Assembly: GCF_011440275.1 (NCBI RefSeq)
Contig: NZ_JAAOIV010000001.1
Coordinates: 310,001-374,000 of the forward strand
Direction: 5' to 3'
DNA: 64,000 nt
Source of the DNA: Metallococcus carri
GTDB taxonomy: Bacteria; Actinomycetota; Actinomycetes; Actinomycetales; Dermatophilaceae
The notes under the pieces are model-generated. The model worked only from the letters and a program-made list of their open reading frames with translations, searched no databases and had not been told where the DNA came from. Shown in pieces: positions 42,206 through 50,169 of this stretch (position 1 is the stretch's first letter; the number at the start of each line of letters is the position of its first letter). The position numbers and the translations under genes were made by a program.

Positions 42206-43420
42206 ATGACCGACAACCGCGTCGTGGTTTACAAGGGCACCGGACAGGTCGCCGTGGAGTCCATCGACTACCCCAAGCTGGAGATCCCCAAGGAAGTCGC
42301 GAGCCATTTCGGCATCGCGCAGAAGGCGCCGCACGCCGCGATCCTCAAGCTCGTCACCACCAACATCTGCGGCTCCGACCAGCACATGGTGCGCGGCCGC
42401 ACCACCGCCCCGGTCGGTCAGACGCTCGGCCACGAGATCACCGGCGAGGTGGTCGAGGTCGGCGAGGACGTGCTCTTCGTCAAGAAGGGCGACATCTGCT
42501 CGACGCCGTTCAACATCGCCTGCGGGCGCTGCCGGATGTGCAACGAGGGCAAGACCGGCATCTGCCTCAACGTCAACCCCGCGCGAGCGGGCGCGGCCTA
42601 TGGGTATGTCGACATGGGCGGCTGGATCGGCGGGCAGGCGGACTACGTGATGGTGCCGTATGCCGACTTCAACCTGCTGCCCTTCCCCGACCGGGACCAG
42701 GCACTGGACAAGATCCTCGACCTGACGATGCTGTCCGACATCTTCCCCACCGGCTATCACGGGGCGTACACGGCAGGCACCCGCACCGGGTCGACGGTGT
42801 ATGTCGCCGGCGCGGGCCCGGTGGGCCTGGCCGCCGCCTATTCGGCGCAGCTGCTCGGCGCGTCGGTCGTGATCGTCGGTGACATGAACGCCGAACGACT
42901 CGCGCAGGCACGCAGCTTCGGCTGCGAGACCGTCGATCTGTCCTCCGACGGGGAGCTCGTCGACCAGATCGAGAAGATCACCGGCGAGCCCGAGGTGGAC
43001 GCGGCGGTCGACGCCGTCGGCTTCGAGGCGCGCGGTCACGGTGAGGGCGCCGACGAGGCACCGGCCACCGTGCTCAACGACGCGATGACGGTCGCGCGTG
43101 CCGGTGCGGGCATCGGCATACCGGGGCTGTATGTCACCGGCGACCCCGGGGCCGCGGACGACAACGCCAAGGAGGGCACGCTCGGCATGCGGCTCGGGCT
43201 CGGCTGGGCCAAGTCGCACTCCTTCGCGACCGGCCAGTGCCCGGTGAAGCGGTACAACCGCGGGCTGATGAACATGATCCTCGCGGGCAAGGCGGAGATC
43301 GCCAAGGCGGTGAACGCCACGGTGATCAGCCTGGACCAGGCGCCGGAGGGTTACGCCGACTTCGACAAGGGCGCGGCCAAGAAGTACGTCATCGACCCGC
43401 ACGGGATGGTCAAGAAGTAG
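42206..43420 (+). CDS. fdhA: Glutathione-independent formaldehyde dehydrogenase-type zinc alcohol dehydrogenase
   Basis: 404-aa medium-chain zinc dehydrogenase. Catalytic-zinc segment NICGSDQHMVRG and GHEITGEVVEVGEDV; structural-zinc cysteines in FNIACGRCRMCNEGKTGICLNV; Rossmann motif VYVAGAGPVGLAAAYSAQ. The insert GYVDMGGWIGGQADYVMVPYADFNLL is typical of the Pseudomonas-type formaldehyde dehydrogenase (tightly bound NAD). ATG 42206 follows AAGGAG. Likely oxidises formaldehyde to formate or dismutates it. Overlaps the next gene convergently by 11 bp. Confidence 0.9.
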   Translation: MTDNRVVVYKGTGQVAVESIDYPKLEIPKEVASHFGIAQKAPHAAILKLVTTNICGSDQHMVRGRTTAPVGQTLGHEITGEVVEVGEDVLFVKKGDICSTPFNIACGRCRMCNEGKTGICLNVNPARAGAAYGYVDMGGWIGGQADYVMVPYADFNLLPFPDRDQALDKILDLTMLSDIFPTGYHGAYTAGTRTGSTVYVAGAGPVGLAAAYSAQLLGASVVIVGDMNAERLAQARSFGCETVDLSSDGELVDQIEKITGEPEVDAAVDAVGFEARGHGEGADEAPATVLNDAMTVARAGAGIGIPGLYVTGDPGAADDNAKEGTLGMRLGLGWAKSHSFATGQCPVKRYNRGLMNMILAGKAEIAKAVNATVISLDQAPEGYADFDKGAAKKYVIDPHGMVKK

Positions 43421-44255
43421 GCCGGTCGTAGCCGCTCCGCAGGGCGGCCCAGTCGGCGTCGGCGAGCCCGGCGTCGAGGGCGGTGCGCACCACCCGTGCG
43501 GCGGCCGGTGTCATCGTCAACGGCACCTCGGTCGCCGCGGACGCGAGCCGAATGTCCTTGTCCAGCAAGCGAATCGGCGTCCCGCGATCCGGGTTGCCGC
43601 CCGTCATCGCAGCGCGCAGGTGACGGCGCAGCATCGCGCTGTCGGCGAACCCGCTGCTGAGCACCTCCTCGGCCGCGTCGGGACCGATCCCGGCGCGGTC
43701 GAGCACGGCTGCCGCCTCGGCGGCGCAGGCCGTGTGCGACGCGACGAGCATCTGGTTGACCAGCTTCAGGGTGACGCCGGCTGCGGTGCCGCCGACCGGG
43801 ACGACCGTGGCGCAGTACGCCTCCAGCACGGGCGTCGCCCGCGCGAGGGCGTCCGCGTCGCCGCCGACCATCGCGGTCAGGGTGCCGGCCTCGACCCCAG
43901 CGACGCCGCCGGTGACCGGCGCGTCGAGATAGCGGGCGCCGCGGTCGGCATACGCCTGGGCGACCTCGCGGGTGACCTCGGGCGAACAGGTGGCGTGCTC
44001 GATGAAGACCTGACCGGGGCGCGCCACCCAGGCCATGCCGCCTTCGCCCAGCGCAATCGATCGCACCGCGTCGTCGTCGAGCACGCAACTGAGGACGACC
44101 GCGCAGGTGGCCGCGAGCTCGCCGACTGACCCGGCGACCCGCGCACCCGCGACCGCCCGCGGCGTGCGGTTCCAGACCAGCGGGTCGTGACCGGCGGCGC
44201 GCAGCCGCGCCACCATCGCCGACCCCATGGCGCCGAGGCCGACGAAGCCGATCAT
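43410..44255 (-). CDS. NAD(P)-dependent beta-hydroxyacid dehydrogenase (HIBADH family)
   Basis: 281-aa member of the 3-hydroxyisobutyrate dehydrogenase / glyoxylate reductase group. N-terminal Rossmann motif GFVGLGAMGSAMVARL, EHATCSPEVTREVA, DAPVTGGVAGVEAGTLTAMVGG (substrate loop), and the catalytic lysine in KLVNQMLVASHTAC. RLLDKDIRLA is the cofactor-end motif. Substrate cannot be told. Convergent with the formaldehyde dehydrogenase gene and 7 bp downstream of the diiron oxygenase, so possibly co-transcribed with it. Confidence 0.85.
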   Translation of the reverse strand: MIGFVGLGAMGSAMVARLRAAGHDPLVWNRTPRAVAGARVAGSVGELAATCAVVLSCVLDDDAVRSIALGEGGMAWVARPGQVFIEHATCSPEVTREVAQAYADRGARYLDAPVTGGVAGVEAGTLTAMVGGDADALARATPVLEAYCATVVPVGGTAAGVTLKLVNQMLVASHTACAAEAAAVLDRAGIGPDAAEEVLSSGFADSAMLRRHLRAAMTGGNPDRGTPIRLLDKDIRLASAATEVPLTMTPAAARVVRTALDAGLADADWAALRSGYDRPTS

Positions 44256-44262
44256 GGCCCGA

Positions 44263-45165
44263 TCACATCAGATGGACGGCCTTGTACTCCCAGCGGGTGT
44301 GCGGCCCGATCAGCCCGTGCTCATCCAGGAAGCCGGTCACCCGCTCGCCCATCCAGCGCAAGGTCTCGTGGTAGTGCGGGTTGCGCATCGCCTCGCGTCG
44401 CGCGGCCCGCGGGTCGAGTCCGACGCTCGCGTAGACCTGCGGGTTGACCATGCCGCGCGCGATCACGGCGGCGGTCTGGGCGAGCACGGACTGGTGGTAG
44501 GTGAGCGCGACCGGGTTGAGGGTCGGCACCGTGCGCTCGATCTCCTCGCGCGCGAAGGTCATGTGCCGTGCTTCCTCCAGCACGTGGATGCGCGCCACCA
44601 TCCGCGCCAACGGCTGCAGCCGGTCGTCCTTGATCAGCTCGCGCTGCCAGCGGTCGAGCAGTTCCTCGGCAACGAGGATCGCGGCATACGCGCTGGCGCC
44701 GAAGCCGATGGTGCGGAACAGGGCGCCGAGCTTGTCCATCCAGACCGGTGGGCGGTGGTAGTCGACGCCGCACCGGTCGATGAACTTGCCGAACATCACC
44801 GAGTGGCGGCATTCGTCACCGAGCTCGGTCAACGCGTACTGCATCCGCTCCGAGCGCGGGTCGTCGTCGTAGAGGTCGCGCACCACCATCTGCATCAGGA
44901 TCAGCTCGAACCAGATGCCGACGCCGGCGATCGAACACACCTCGTGACGGGACATCTCGATCCGCTGCTCGTCGGTGAGCCGCTCCCAGGTGGGGGTGCC
45001 GAAGAGCGACATCCGCTCGGGCTGCATGAAGAACCGGCCCTCCACCAGCGGTGCGGTCCAGTCGATATCGACCTCGGGGTCATACGCCTGCTTGACGCTG
45101 GAGATCAGCAACCGACGTGACGTCGCGTCGTCCAGCTGGGTGGTCCGCTCGAGCGTGGTGGTCAT
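44263..45165 (-). CDS. AurF-like diiron oxygenase
   Basis: 300-aa helical protein of the p-aminobenzoate N-oxygenase (AurF) family. Iron-binding patterns are present: EVCSIAGVGIWFELIL, LTELGDECRHSVMF (ExxH type) and HVLEEARHMTFAREEIE (ExxxH). AurF oxidises aryl amines; other members act on different substrates. ATG 45165. It faces a DUF4873 gene across a TetR-like palindrome, and an HIBADH gene follows it. The substrate is unknown. Confidence 0.8.
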   Translation of the reverse strand: MTTTLERTTQLDDATSRRLLISSVKQAYDPEVDIDWTAPLVEGRFFMQPERMSLFGTPTWERLTDEQRIEMSRHEVCSIAGVGIWFELILMQMVVRDLYDDDPRSERMQYALTELGDECRHSVMFGKFIDRCGVDYHRPPVWMDKLGALFRTIGFGASAYAAILVAEELLDRWQRELIKDDRLQPLARMVARIHVLEEARHMTFAREEIERTVPTLNPVALTYHQSVLAQTAAVIARGMVNPQVYASVGLDPRAARREAMRNPHYHETLRWMGERVTGFLDEHGLIGPHTRWEYKAVHLM

Positions 45166-45190
45166 GATATTGGCCTTTCGCCGCTTTCAT

Positions 45191-45202
45191 TACCGATCGG
45201 TA
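45191..45202. promoter_or_regulatory. TetR-type palindrome between diiron oxygenase and DUF4873 genes
   Basis: TACCGATCGGTA, a perfect 12-bp palindrome. On plus, TTACCG (45190-45195), 17 nt and TACTGT (45213-45218) form a promoter overlapping it; on minus, it lies in the region of the oxygenase promoter. No TetR gene is adjacent. Confidence 0.65.
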
Positions 45203-45215
45203 GCTTATCGACTAC

Positions 45216-45231
45216 TGTGACGGCCACCACA
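45216..45231 (+). promoter_or_regulatory. Weaker CRP/GlxR-like site
   Basis: TGTGA-CGGCCA-CCACA, one mismatch from TGTGA-N6-TCACA. It sits at the -10/+1 region of the DUF4873 gene, the same placement as the perfect site at 42,157. Confidence 0.4.
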
Positions 45232-45287
45232 TCTGTAGTCAATGGCTTGGGCCATATTTCGGAAACCCTCGCGGCCGAGGAGGTCTC

Positions 45288-45575
45288 GTGAACGACGCAC
45301 CAGAGCAGCTCACCGACGAGGGGTATGACGGCCCCGTCACCCTCACCGTCGAGGGGCGCGAGGTCACCGCCGATGCTTCGCTGCGCGGCGCGTTCATGCC
45401 GATCGACGGCCGGTTCCACTGGTACGGCCGGCTGGATTCGGTTGCGTCCCAGTCGCTTTCGAGCGGAGCGACGGTGACGATCACCACGCCACGCGGCTCG
45501 GCCGAGGGTCGCCTGAGCGACACCGACATGTGGGACCGGTTGCGCATCACCGGCTTCGGCCGGCCACCGTTCTGA
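45288..45575 (+). CDS. DUF4873 protein
   Basis: 95-aa protein: DEGYDGPVTLTVEGREVTAD, LRGAFMPIDGRFHWYGRLD and a C-terminal GRLSDTDMWDRLRITGFGRPPF. This is a complete DUF4873 domain, which in other actinobacteria is found alone or fused to flavin monooxygenases. GTG 45288 follows GAGGAGGT. It is divergent from the diiron oxygenase under a shared operator, which ties it to the same process. The biochemical role is unknown. Confidence 0.78.
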   Translation: MNDAPEQLTDEGYDGPVTLTVEGREVTADASLRGAFMPIDGRFHWYGRLDSVASQSLSSGATVTITTPRGSAEGRLSDTDMWDRLRITGFGRPPF

Positions 45576-45582
45576 GCATCGT

Positions 45583-46080
45583 CTACAGCTGCGGGCCGGC
45601 CGCCAGGCGGATCGGGCCCTTGGCCCCGTGCGGGTCGACCCGCTCCCCTTTCTGCTGGACCTCCAGCACGTCCTGCTCGGCGAGGGTCGCCGCGACCTCG
45701 CGGGCCTGATCCATCACCGAGCGCCAGTCCTCGCCGCCGACGACCCGCGCCGCATCGCTCGGGCAGATCGTGCTCGGCCGGCGGTGGCGCAGCAGGGTCC
45801 GGATGGCCGCGGCGAGCCGGTCGGCCCGGCCCTCCGGCGTCGGCGTCTCCCACCAGGGTTCGCCGCGCTCGCCCAGGGCGACCTTGGCATCCTGCACGGC
45901 CGGGCGAGCGGCATCCCCATCAGTGCGCACGGCCCGGCGGGCTCGCATGAGTTCGGCGACCAGCTCCGCCCGCAGCTTCTCCGGGATCGCCGGATCGCAG
46001 GCGCGCCAGCGGCGGCCCCCGATGATCAGGTAGCGACCGTCGGGCGTGCGCTGTGCAGGCTCGTCGCCAGCCACGGTCAC
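45583..46080 (-). CDS. DUF3253 protein
   Basis: 165-aa protein. The N-terminal part RTPDGRYLIIGGRRWRACDP is a small beta-rich segment followed by a helix LRAELVAELMRARRAVR; the C-terminal part LAAAIRTLLRHRRPSTICPSDAARVVGGEDWR is a winged-helix-like DUF3253 domain. GTG 46080 overlaps the glycosyltransferase stop (GTGA) and GGAGGT lies just upstream; GTG 46074 is an alternative. Last gene of the glycosyltransferase operon. A DNA-binding role is only a guess. Confidence 0.65.
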   Translation of the reverse strand: MTVAGDEPAQRTPDGRYLIIGGRRWRACDPAIPEKLRAELVAELMRARRAVRTDGDAARPAVQDAKVALGERGEPWWETPTPEGRADRLAAAIRTLLRHRRPSTICPSDAARVVGGEDWRSVMDQAREVAATLAEQDVLEVQQKGERVDPHGAKGPIRLAAGPQL

Positions 46081-47072
46081 CGCACCTCCGTCGCGACGGT
46101 GGCGAGGGTCTGCGCCACTCTCCGGGCCGCGCTCGCTGGTGTCGGCTGCAGCTCGACCCCGCGGGGCAGGACCGTCCATTCCGGCTCATGCCAGGCTCGC
46201 TCCACGGCAGCCGGCAGGTCGTCCACGATCCGCAGAGCGTGCGGGTTGCGGGCGGCCACCTCCCGTGCGAAGGCGTTGCGAGTGGTGAGCGGACGTCGGC
46301 CGGCGGCGTTCCAGACCGTCAGCGAACCGGAGGCCGACACGTGCTCGGGCGCTGCGACGGGCACGCGGACGGTGGCCATGGCATCGAGCAGGTCCGGCTC
46401 GCTGAGATAGCCGCTGCAGCTGAAGTCGCGGCCGAGCCGGGCGGCCCGGGCGGCATACCGATCGGCGAGTTCGGCATGGCCCTCGGAGGGCGCGCCCAGA
46501 TTGAGCAGCCGGGCGGACGGCGGGAGCCCGGCCATGGCGGCGAGGACCCGCTCGTGGCCCTTGCCCGGATAGACGAACCCGGCCATCGCAATCGCGTCCC
46601 CATCGGGCCGAGCCTCTCGCTGCGGCGGGGTGATCGGCAGCGGAACGACCTCCACCGGGGTGTCGAGCGGCCCCAGCGCGTGCAGCAACCGGGCCTCGTG
46701 CGCGCTGCTGACCACGACCAGGCTGCTGTCCTGCGCGATGCGCAGATAGGTGGCTCGACGAGCCGCGAAATGCTGCCCGTCCGACGCCTGCGGCAGGTCG
46801 TGCAGTGTCACCGAGAAGCTGTGGCCGGCGGTGAGCGCCGCGACCGCGGATGCCGCCCTGGCGACGCCGCCGAAGAGGCGGTCGGTGAAATGCAGATGCA
46901 CGTGCGCGGACCGATGGGCGCGCAGGCACTCGCTCGCGCGGCGCGCATCGGGCGCGCGGATCACCTGGTCGTCGGTCAGGGCAGGTTGACGCAGCAGCAG
47001 CCGAGCGTGCGCCACGACACCGTGTCGCTCCGGGCCGACCACCACGTGCACCGTCACCGTCGCCACCCCCAT
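46077..47072 (-). CDS. Glycosyltransferase, GT4-like
   Basis: 331-aa GT-B glycosyltransferase. AHVHLHFTDRLFGGVARAASAV and SFSVTLHDLPQASDGQHF form the acceptor-side Rossmann fold; VVEVVPLPITPPQ begins the nucleotide-sugar half; AMAGFVYPGKGHERVLAAM is the GT4-type region; VPVAAPEHVSASGSLTVWNAAGRRPL is the donor site, with the usual E-X7-E weakened. It overlaps the upstream GT by 19 bp and is coupled to DUF3253. Sugar and acceptor unknown. Confidence 0.75.
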   Translation of the reverse strand: MGVATVTVHVVVGPERHGVVAHARLLLRQPALTDDQVIRAPDARRASECLRAHRSAHVHLHFTDRLFGGVARAASAVAALTAGHSFSVTLHDLPQASDGQHFAARRATYLRIAQDSSLVVVSSAHEARLLHALGPLDTPVEVVPLPITPPQREARPDGDAIAMAGFVYPGKGHERVLAAMAGLPPSARLLNLGAPSEGHAELADRYAARAARLGRDFSCSGYLSEPDLLDAMATVRVPVAAPEHVSASGSLTVWNAAGRRPLTTRNAFAREVAARNPHALRIVDDLPAAVERAWHEPEWTVLPRGVELQPTPASAARRVAQTLATVATEVR

Positions 47073-49315
47073 TCGGCTTCGAGATCGGGAGTATGCCGCA
47101 GCGACCGAGCAGCCACCCAGGGCGGCAGCCCCTCGACCGTTCTGCGCGGGGTATGCCGGTGCGCTGCGCGCACGTCGACCACGTGCGCCTCGAGGTCACG
47201 GTGCCGGTAGCTTTTCGCCCCCGCAGCGATGATGGCGGGCACCGAGCAGGTGAGGATGCACGGCCTCGACAGGTGAATCTCCCAGGGCGTGCGCCCGCGC
47301 CGATAGGACGTGCGCACCCGGGGGTCGGCCGCCAGCTCCGGCGGTAAGGGCGTGCCCGCCGGAACGATGAGAGCGACATCGGTGGACGCGAAAAGGCTTG
47401 CGGCACAGGCGATCAGCGCGCTGTCGTCCCCCGCGTGGTCGAGCAGCACAGCGACGTGCGCGTGCTCCCAGACGAGCGCGCCGTGCCGCAGGTGTGGATC
47501 CGGGATCAACGGCGCGATCGCGCGCATCTCTGCATTCTTGCGAGCGGTGCGATCGAGCGAACCCTCTGGCCGGCGGCCCTGCTCGGCCCCCTCATGCCAG
47601 GCCACCGCGTCCCGGACGTGGAGCAGATCGGCGCCAGCGATCCACGCTCGGTGGGCGAGCTCCCAGTCCTCACCGCCGTACGCGCGGAAGGATTCCTCGA
47701 AGCCACCGATCTGCTCGAACACGGCGCGGTCGATCCCGGCAACCGCGCTGATGACGAACCGGTAGGACCGCTCGTCCGCGTCGCGCAGATCGTCGGTCGC
47801 GGCATAACCCTCCTCCAGCCAGGCCGGGTGATCGAGCAACTCGGCGCCGGCAGGAGGATCGTCGCCGTCCGGCGCCACCCAGGGACGATCGGGTAGCCGC
47901 GCGTGCAGCCGACGGCCGACGACCAGGCCGCGGGTCTCGCGCACCGCGGCATACATCAGCTGCACGTAGGTGGAGGTGGGCGCCATGTCGGCGTCCAGGA
48001 ACAGCACCACTGGCGCGGTCCCCGCGGCGGCGGCACGATTGCGCGCGGCAGCCGCCCGGAAGCCATCGCGCGACTGGTGCCGCACGACCACCTCGAAGGG
48101 TCGCTCGCCGACGACCGGCGGCTGCGGTGAGCCGTCGTCGCCGATGAAGACGGTCATGCGCTGCGCCGCGAAGGTCTGCTGCTCCAAGGCGTCGAGCAAC
48201 CGGGTCAGCGCTCGCTGGTCGCAAAACCACGGGATGACGACATCCACCCGCGGATCGACCAGCGCGGCGTAGCGTCGCGCGTGCTCGATGGCTAGGCGTT
48301 CACGCTCTCGAATTCTTTTGTCTCGCAATGCTTTTCGGTCGATGGGCGGTGCGTCGAGGCAGGCCGACAGCGCAGCTTGCAGCGACGTCTCGGTCACCGC
48401 CTCGTCAGCCAGGTGGTAGACCGCCGTCGGGCACTGGTCGGCATAGGCCCCGTGATCGGGCGCGACCACGTGGACACCGGCGTCACGGCATGCCTCGGCC
48501 CAGCCGGAGTGCGTTCCCCAGCGGTAGGGCAGGACCGCGATGTCCAGCGTCTCCAGCCGCCGGGCGAGCGCGTCGTCGTCCTCCCAGGCGAGCTCGTGCA
48601 CGACCACCTCGCCAGCGTGCTCGGCCAGCCAGTCCGCCAACCGATCGTCCCCCGCTCCGGGCCGTAGGTCGACGCACAGCCGCATCGGCCGGGTGGCGGT
48701 CGACAGGCGCCGCACGGCGCGCAGCAGGGGTTGCAGGAGGTCCACCCCGGCCGTCGACGCCCGCACCGCGCCGAGATGCACGCCCACCCGCACCGGCGCG
48801 CCGGGCAGCCGTGACGGGCGATCCCGGAAGGAGTCGAGCGGCAGGACGTGCGGATGAGCGAGGACGGTGGCGGCCCGGTCCCACCGACCGCGGATCGCCC
48901 GGGCAGCCGTCGGCGTCAAGGTGAACAGTTCGTCGGCCGCCGGCACGAGCACGTCCAGGAGTGCCTGGTGGGCCGACTGGTCGCGCAAGTGCGGGTTGCT
49001 GAGGTCATGGACCGTGAGCACCAGGGGCTTGCCGAGATCGCCCAGCGTGTCGACGAAGCCCCGTGCCCGCTCGACCGTGAGGTGCTCGAAACCGAAATGC
49101 AGGTGCACCAGGTCGAACTCCGCGGCGTGCTCCCGCAGCCAGGACGGTTCCAGTCCCTGGTGCGGCCACCATTGCCCCGCCTGCGGCCGGAACTCCCGGG
49201 GCACCTGCGGGTCTGGCAGGTGCACGACCGCAGGTGCGCCGGCGTCCGCGCTCCCCTGGACGGGCAACAGGTGCCGGGCATAGGCGTGGCCGGCGGGGAT
49301 GGCCAGCACTCTCAC
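47054..49315 (-). CDS. Two-domain glycosyltransferase (GT4-like plus GT2)
   Basis: 753-aa fusion. Residues about 1-360 form a GT-B domain (DLVHLHFGFEHLTVERARGF, LVLTVHDLSNPH, VRVGVHLGAVRAST, AVLPYRWGTHSGWAEACRDAG). A basic linker (KALRDKRIRERERLAIEHAR) leads to a GT2 domain from about 365: VDVVIPWFCDQRALTRLLDAL, DDGSPQPP, the DxD motif in VLFLDADMAPTST and the galactosyltransferase-like IGGFEESFRAYGGEDWELAHRA. About 130 further residues end the protein. GTG 49315 overlaps the upstream stop (GTGA). One chain probably adds two sugars. Confidence 0.82.
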   Translation of the reverse strand: MRVLAIPAGHAYARHLLPVQGSADAGAPAVVHLPDPQVPREFRPQAGQWWPHQGLEPSWLREHAAEFDLVHLHFGFEHLTVERARGFVDTLGDLGKPLVLTVHDLSNPHLRDQSAHQALLDVLVPAADELFTLTPTAARAIRGRWDRAATVLAHPHVLPLDSFRDRPSRLPGAPVRVGVHLGAVRASTAGVDLLQPLLRAVRRLSTATRPMRLCVDLRPGAGDDRLADWLAEHAGEVVVHELAWEDDDALARRLETLDIAVLPYRWGTHSGWAEACRDAGVHVVAPDHGAYADQCPTAVYHLADEAVTETSLQAALSACLDAPPIDRKALRDKRIRERERLAIEHARRYAALVDPRVDVVIPWFCDQRALTRLLDALEQQTFAAQRMTVFIGDDGSPQPPVVGERPFEVVVRHQSRDGFRAAAARNRAAAAGTAPVVLFLDADMAPTSTYVQLMYAAVRETRGLVVGRRLHARLPDRPWVAPDGDDPPAGAELLDHPAWLEEGYAATDDLRDADERSYRFVISAVAGIDRAVFEQIGGFEESFRAYGGEDWELAHRAWIAGADLLHVRDAVAWHEGAEQGRRPEGSLDRTARKNAEMRAIAPLIPDPHLRHGALVWEHAHVAVLLDHAGDDSALIACAASLFASTDVALIVPAGTPLPPELAADPRVRTSYRRGRTPWEIHLSRPCILTCSVPAIIAAGAKSYRHRDLEAHVVDVRAAHRHTPRRTVEGLPPWVAARSLRHTPDLEAEWGWRR

Positions 49316-50169
49316 CGGGCGCACAACCGCCACCCCACTCCGTCCGGCGCCACCAGGCCGGCCCGCTCGAACTCCGTCAGCCATCCGGTGGCGGGCCACC
49401 ACCCCCACCGGTCGGCGAAGATCTGGCCGTTGCGGACGATCGACCGCACGTGCTGCACCGGAGGGGTGCTCACCGGGTGGTGCTGGTGATAAGCGTCAGC
49501 GCCGCCGACCCACACCAGGTCGACCCCGAATGTCGTTGCCCGACAAGCGAAATCGGTGTCTTCGACGCCATACCCGATGTAGCTCTCATCGAACCCGCCG
49601 ATGCGCTCCCAGGTGGCCAGCGAGCAGGCGGTGGACAGCGACCACAGCAGGGCGTGCTCACCCAGCTCAGCCGCATTCGCGGGTGCGCGGCCCGCCGCGG
49701 GAACTCGCAGCGTTTCCCCCGGCGCGGGGTCCGGGCGCACCGGATGGGGTGAGCGATGCCGGCCGCACAACTCGAGCACGGCATCAGCCTCGAAGGGCAG
49801 CTGGATCGGCGGCAGGTAGGTGACCGGACCGCAGGCGATGGTCATCGGATTCGCTTGCAGCGCAGCGGCATACGAAGGCAAGGTGCTGCCGCCCGGCAGG
49901 CAGTCGACGTCCAGGAGCAGGACGGCGTCGGCGCCGAGGGACGCAGCGGTGGCGACCCCCACGTTGCGGGCTGCTGCCAGTGGCAGATCCGCTCCCGGGG
50001 CCGGGTGCTCGACGACGATGGTGTCCGGTGCGACGAGCGAACGCACTGCGGGATCGCCCATCGCGACGACGATGCGCGGGCCGGCTGGACGGAGAGCAGC
50101 CAGCACGGCTTCCTGGCGACGCAGGTGATCGGGCCGGCCCCGGACGATCGTCACCACGGCCAGCGACAT
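49312..50169 (-). CDS. GT2 family glycosyltransferase
   Basis: 285-aa GT-A glycosyltransferase: SLAVVTIVRGRPDHLRRQEAVL at the N-terminus, DxD as VLLLDVDCLPGGST, and RIGGFDESYIGYGVEDTDFACRA near residue 205, the GGF-x-ED motif of galactosyltransferase-like GT2/Glyco_transf_7C. VGGADAYHQHHPVSTPPVQH may help bind metal. ATG 50169 overlaps the upstream stop by one base. Resembles the GT2 half of the neighbouring fusion. Confidence 0.82.
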   Translation of the reverse strand: MSLAVVTIVRGRPDHLRRQEAVLAALRPAGPRIVVAMGDPAVRSLVAPDTIVVEHPAPGADLPLAAARNVGVATAASLGADAVLLLDVDCLPGGSTLPSYAAALQANPMTIACGPVTYLPPIQLPFEADAVLELCGRHRSPHPVRPDPAPGETLRVPAAGRAPANAAELGEHALLWSLSTACSLATWERIGGFDESYIGYGVEDTDFACRATTFGVDLVWVGGADAYHQHHPVSTPPVQHVRSIVRNGQIFADRWGWWPATGWLTEFERAGLVAPDGVGWRLCAR

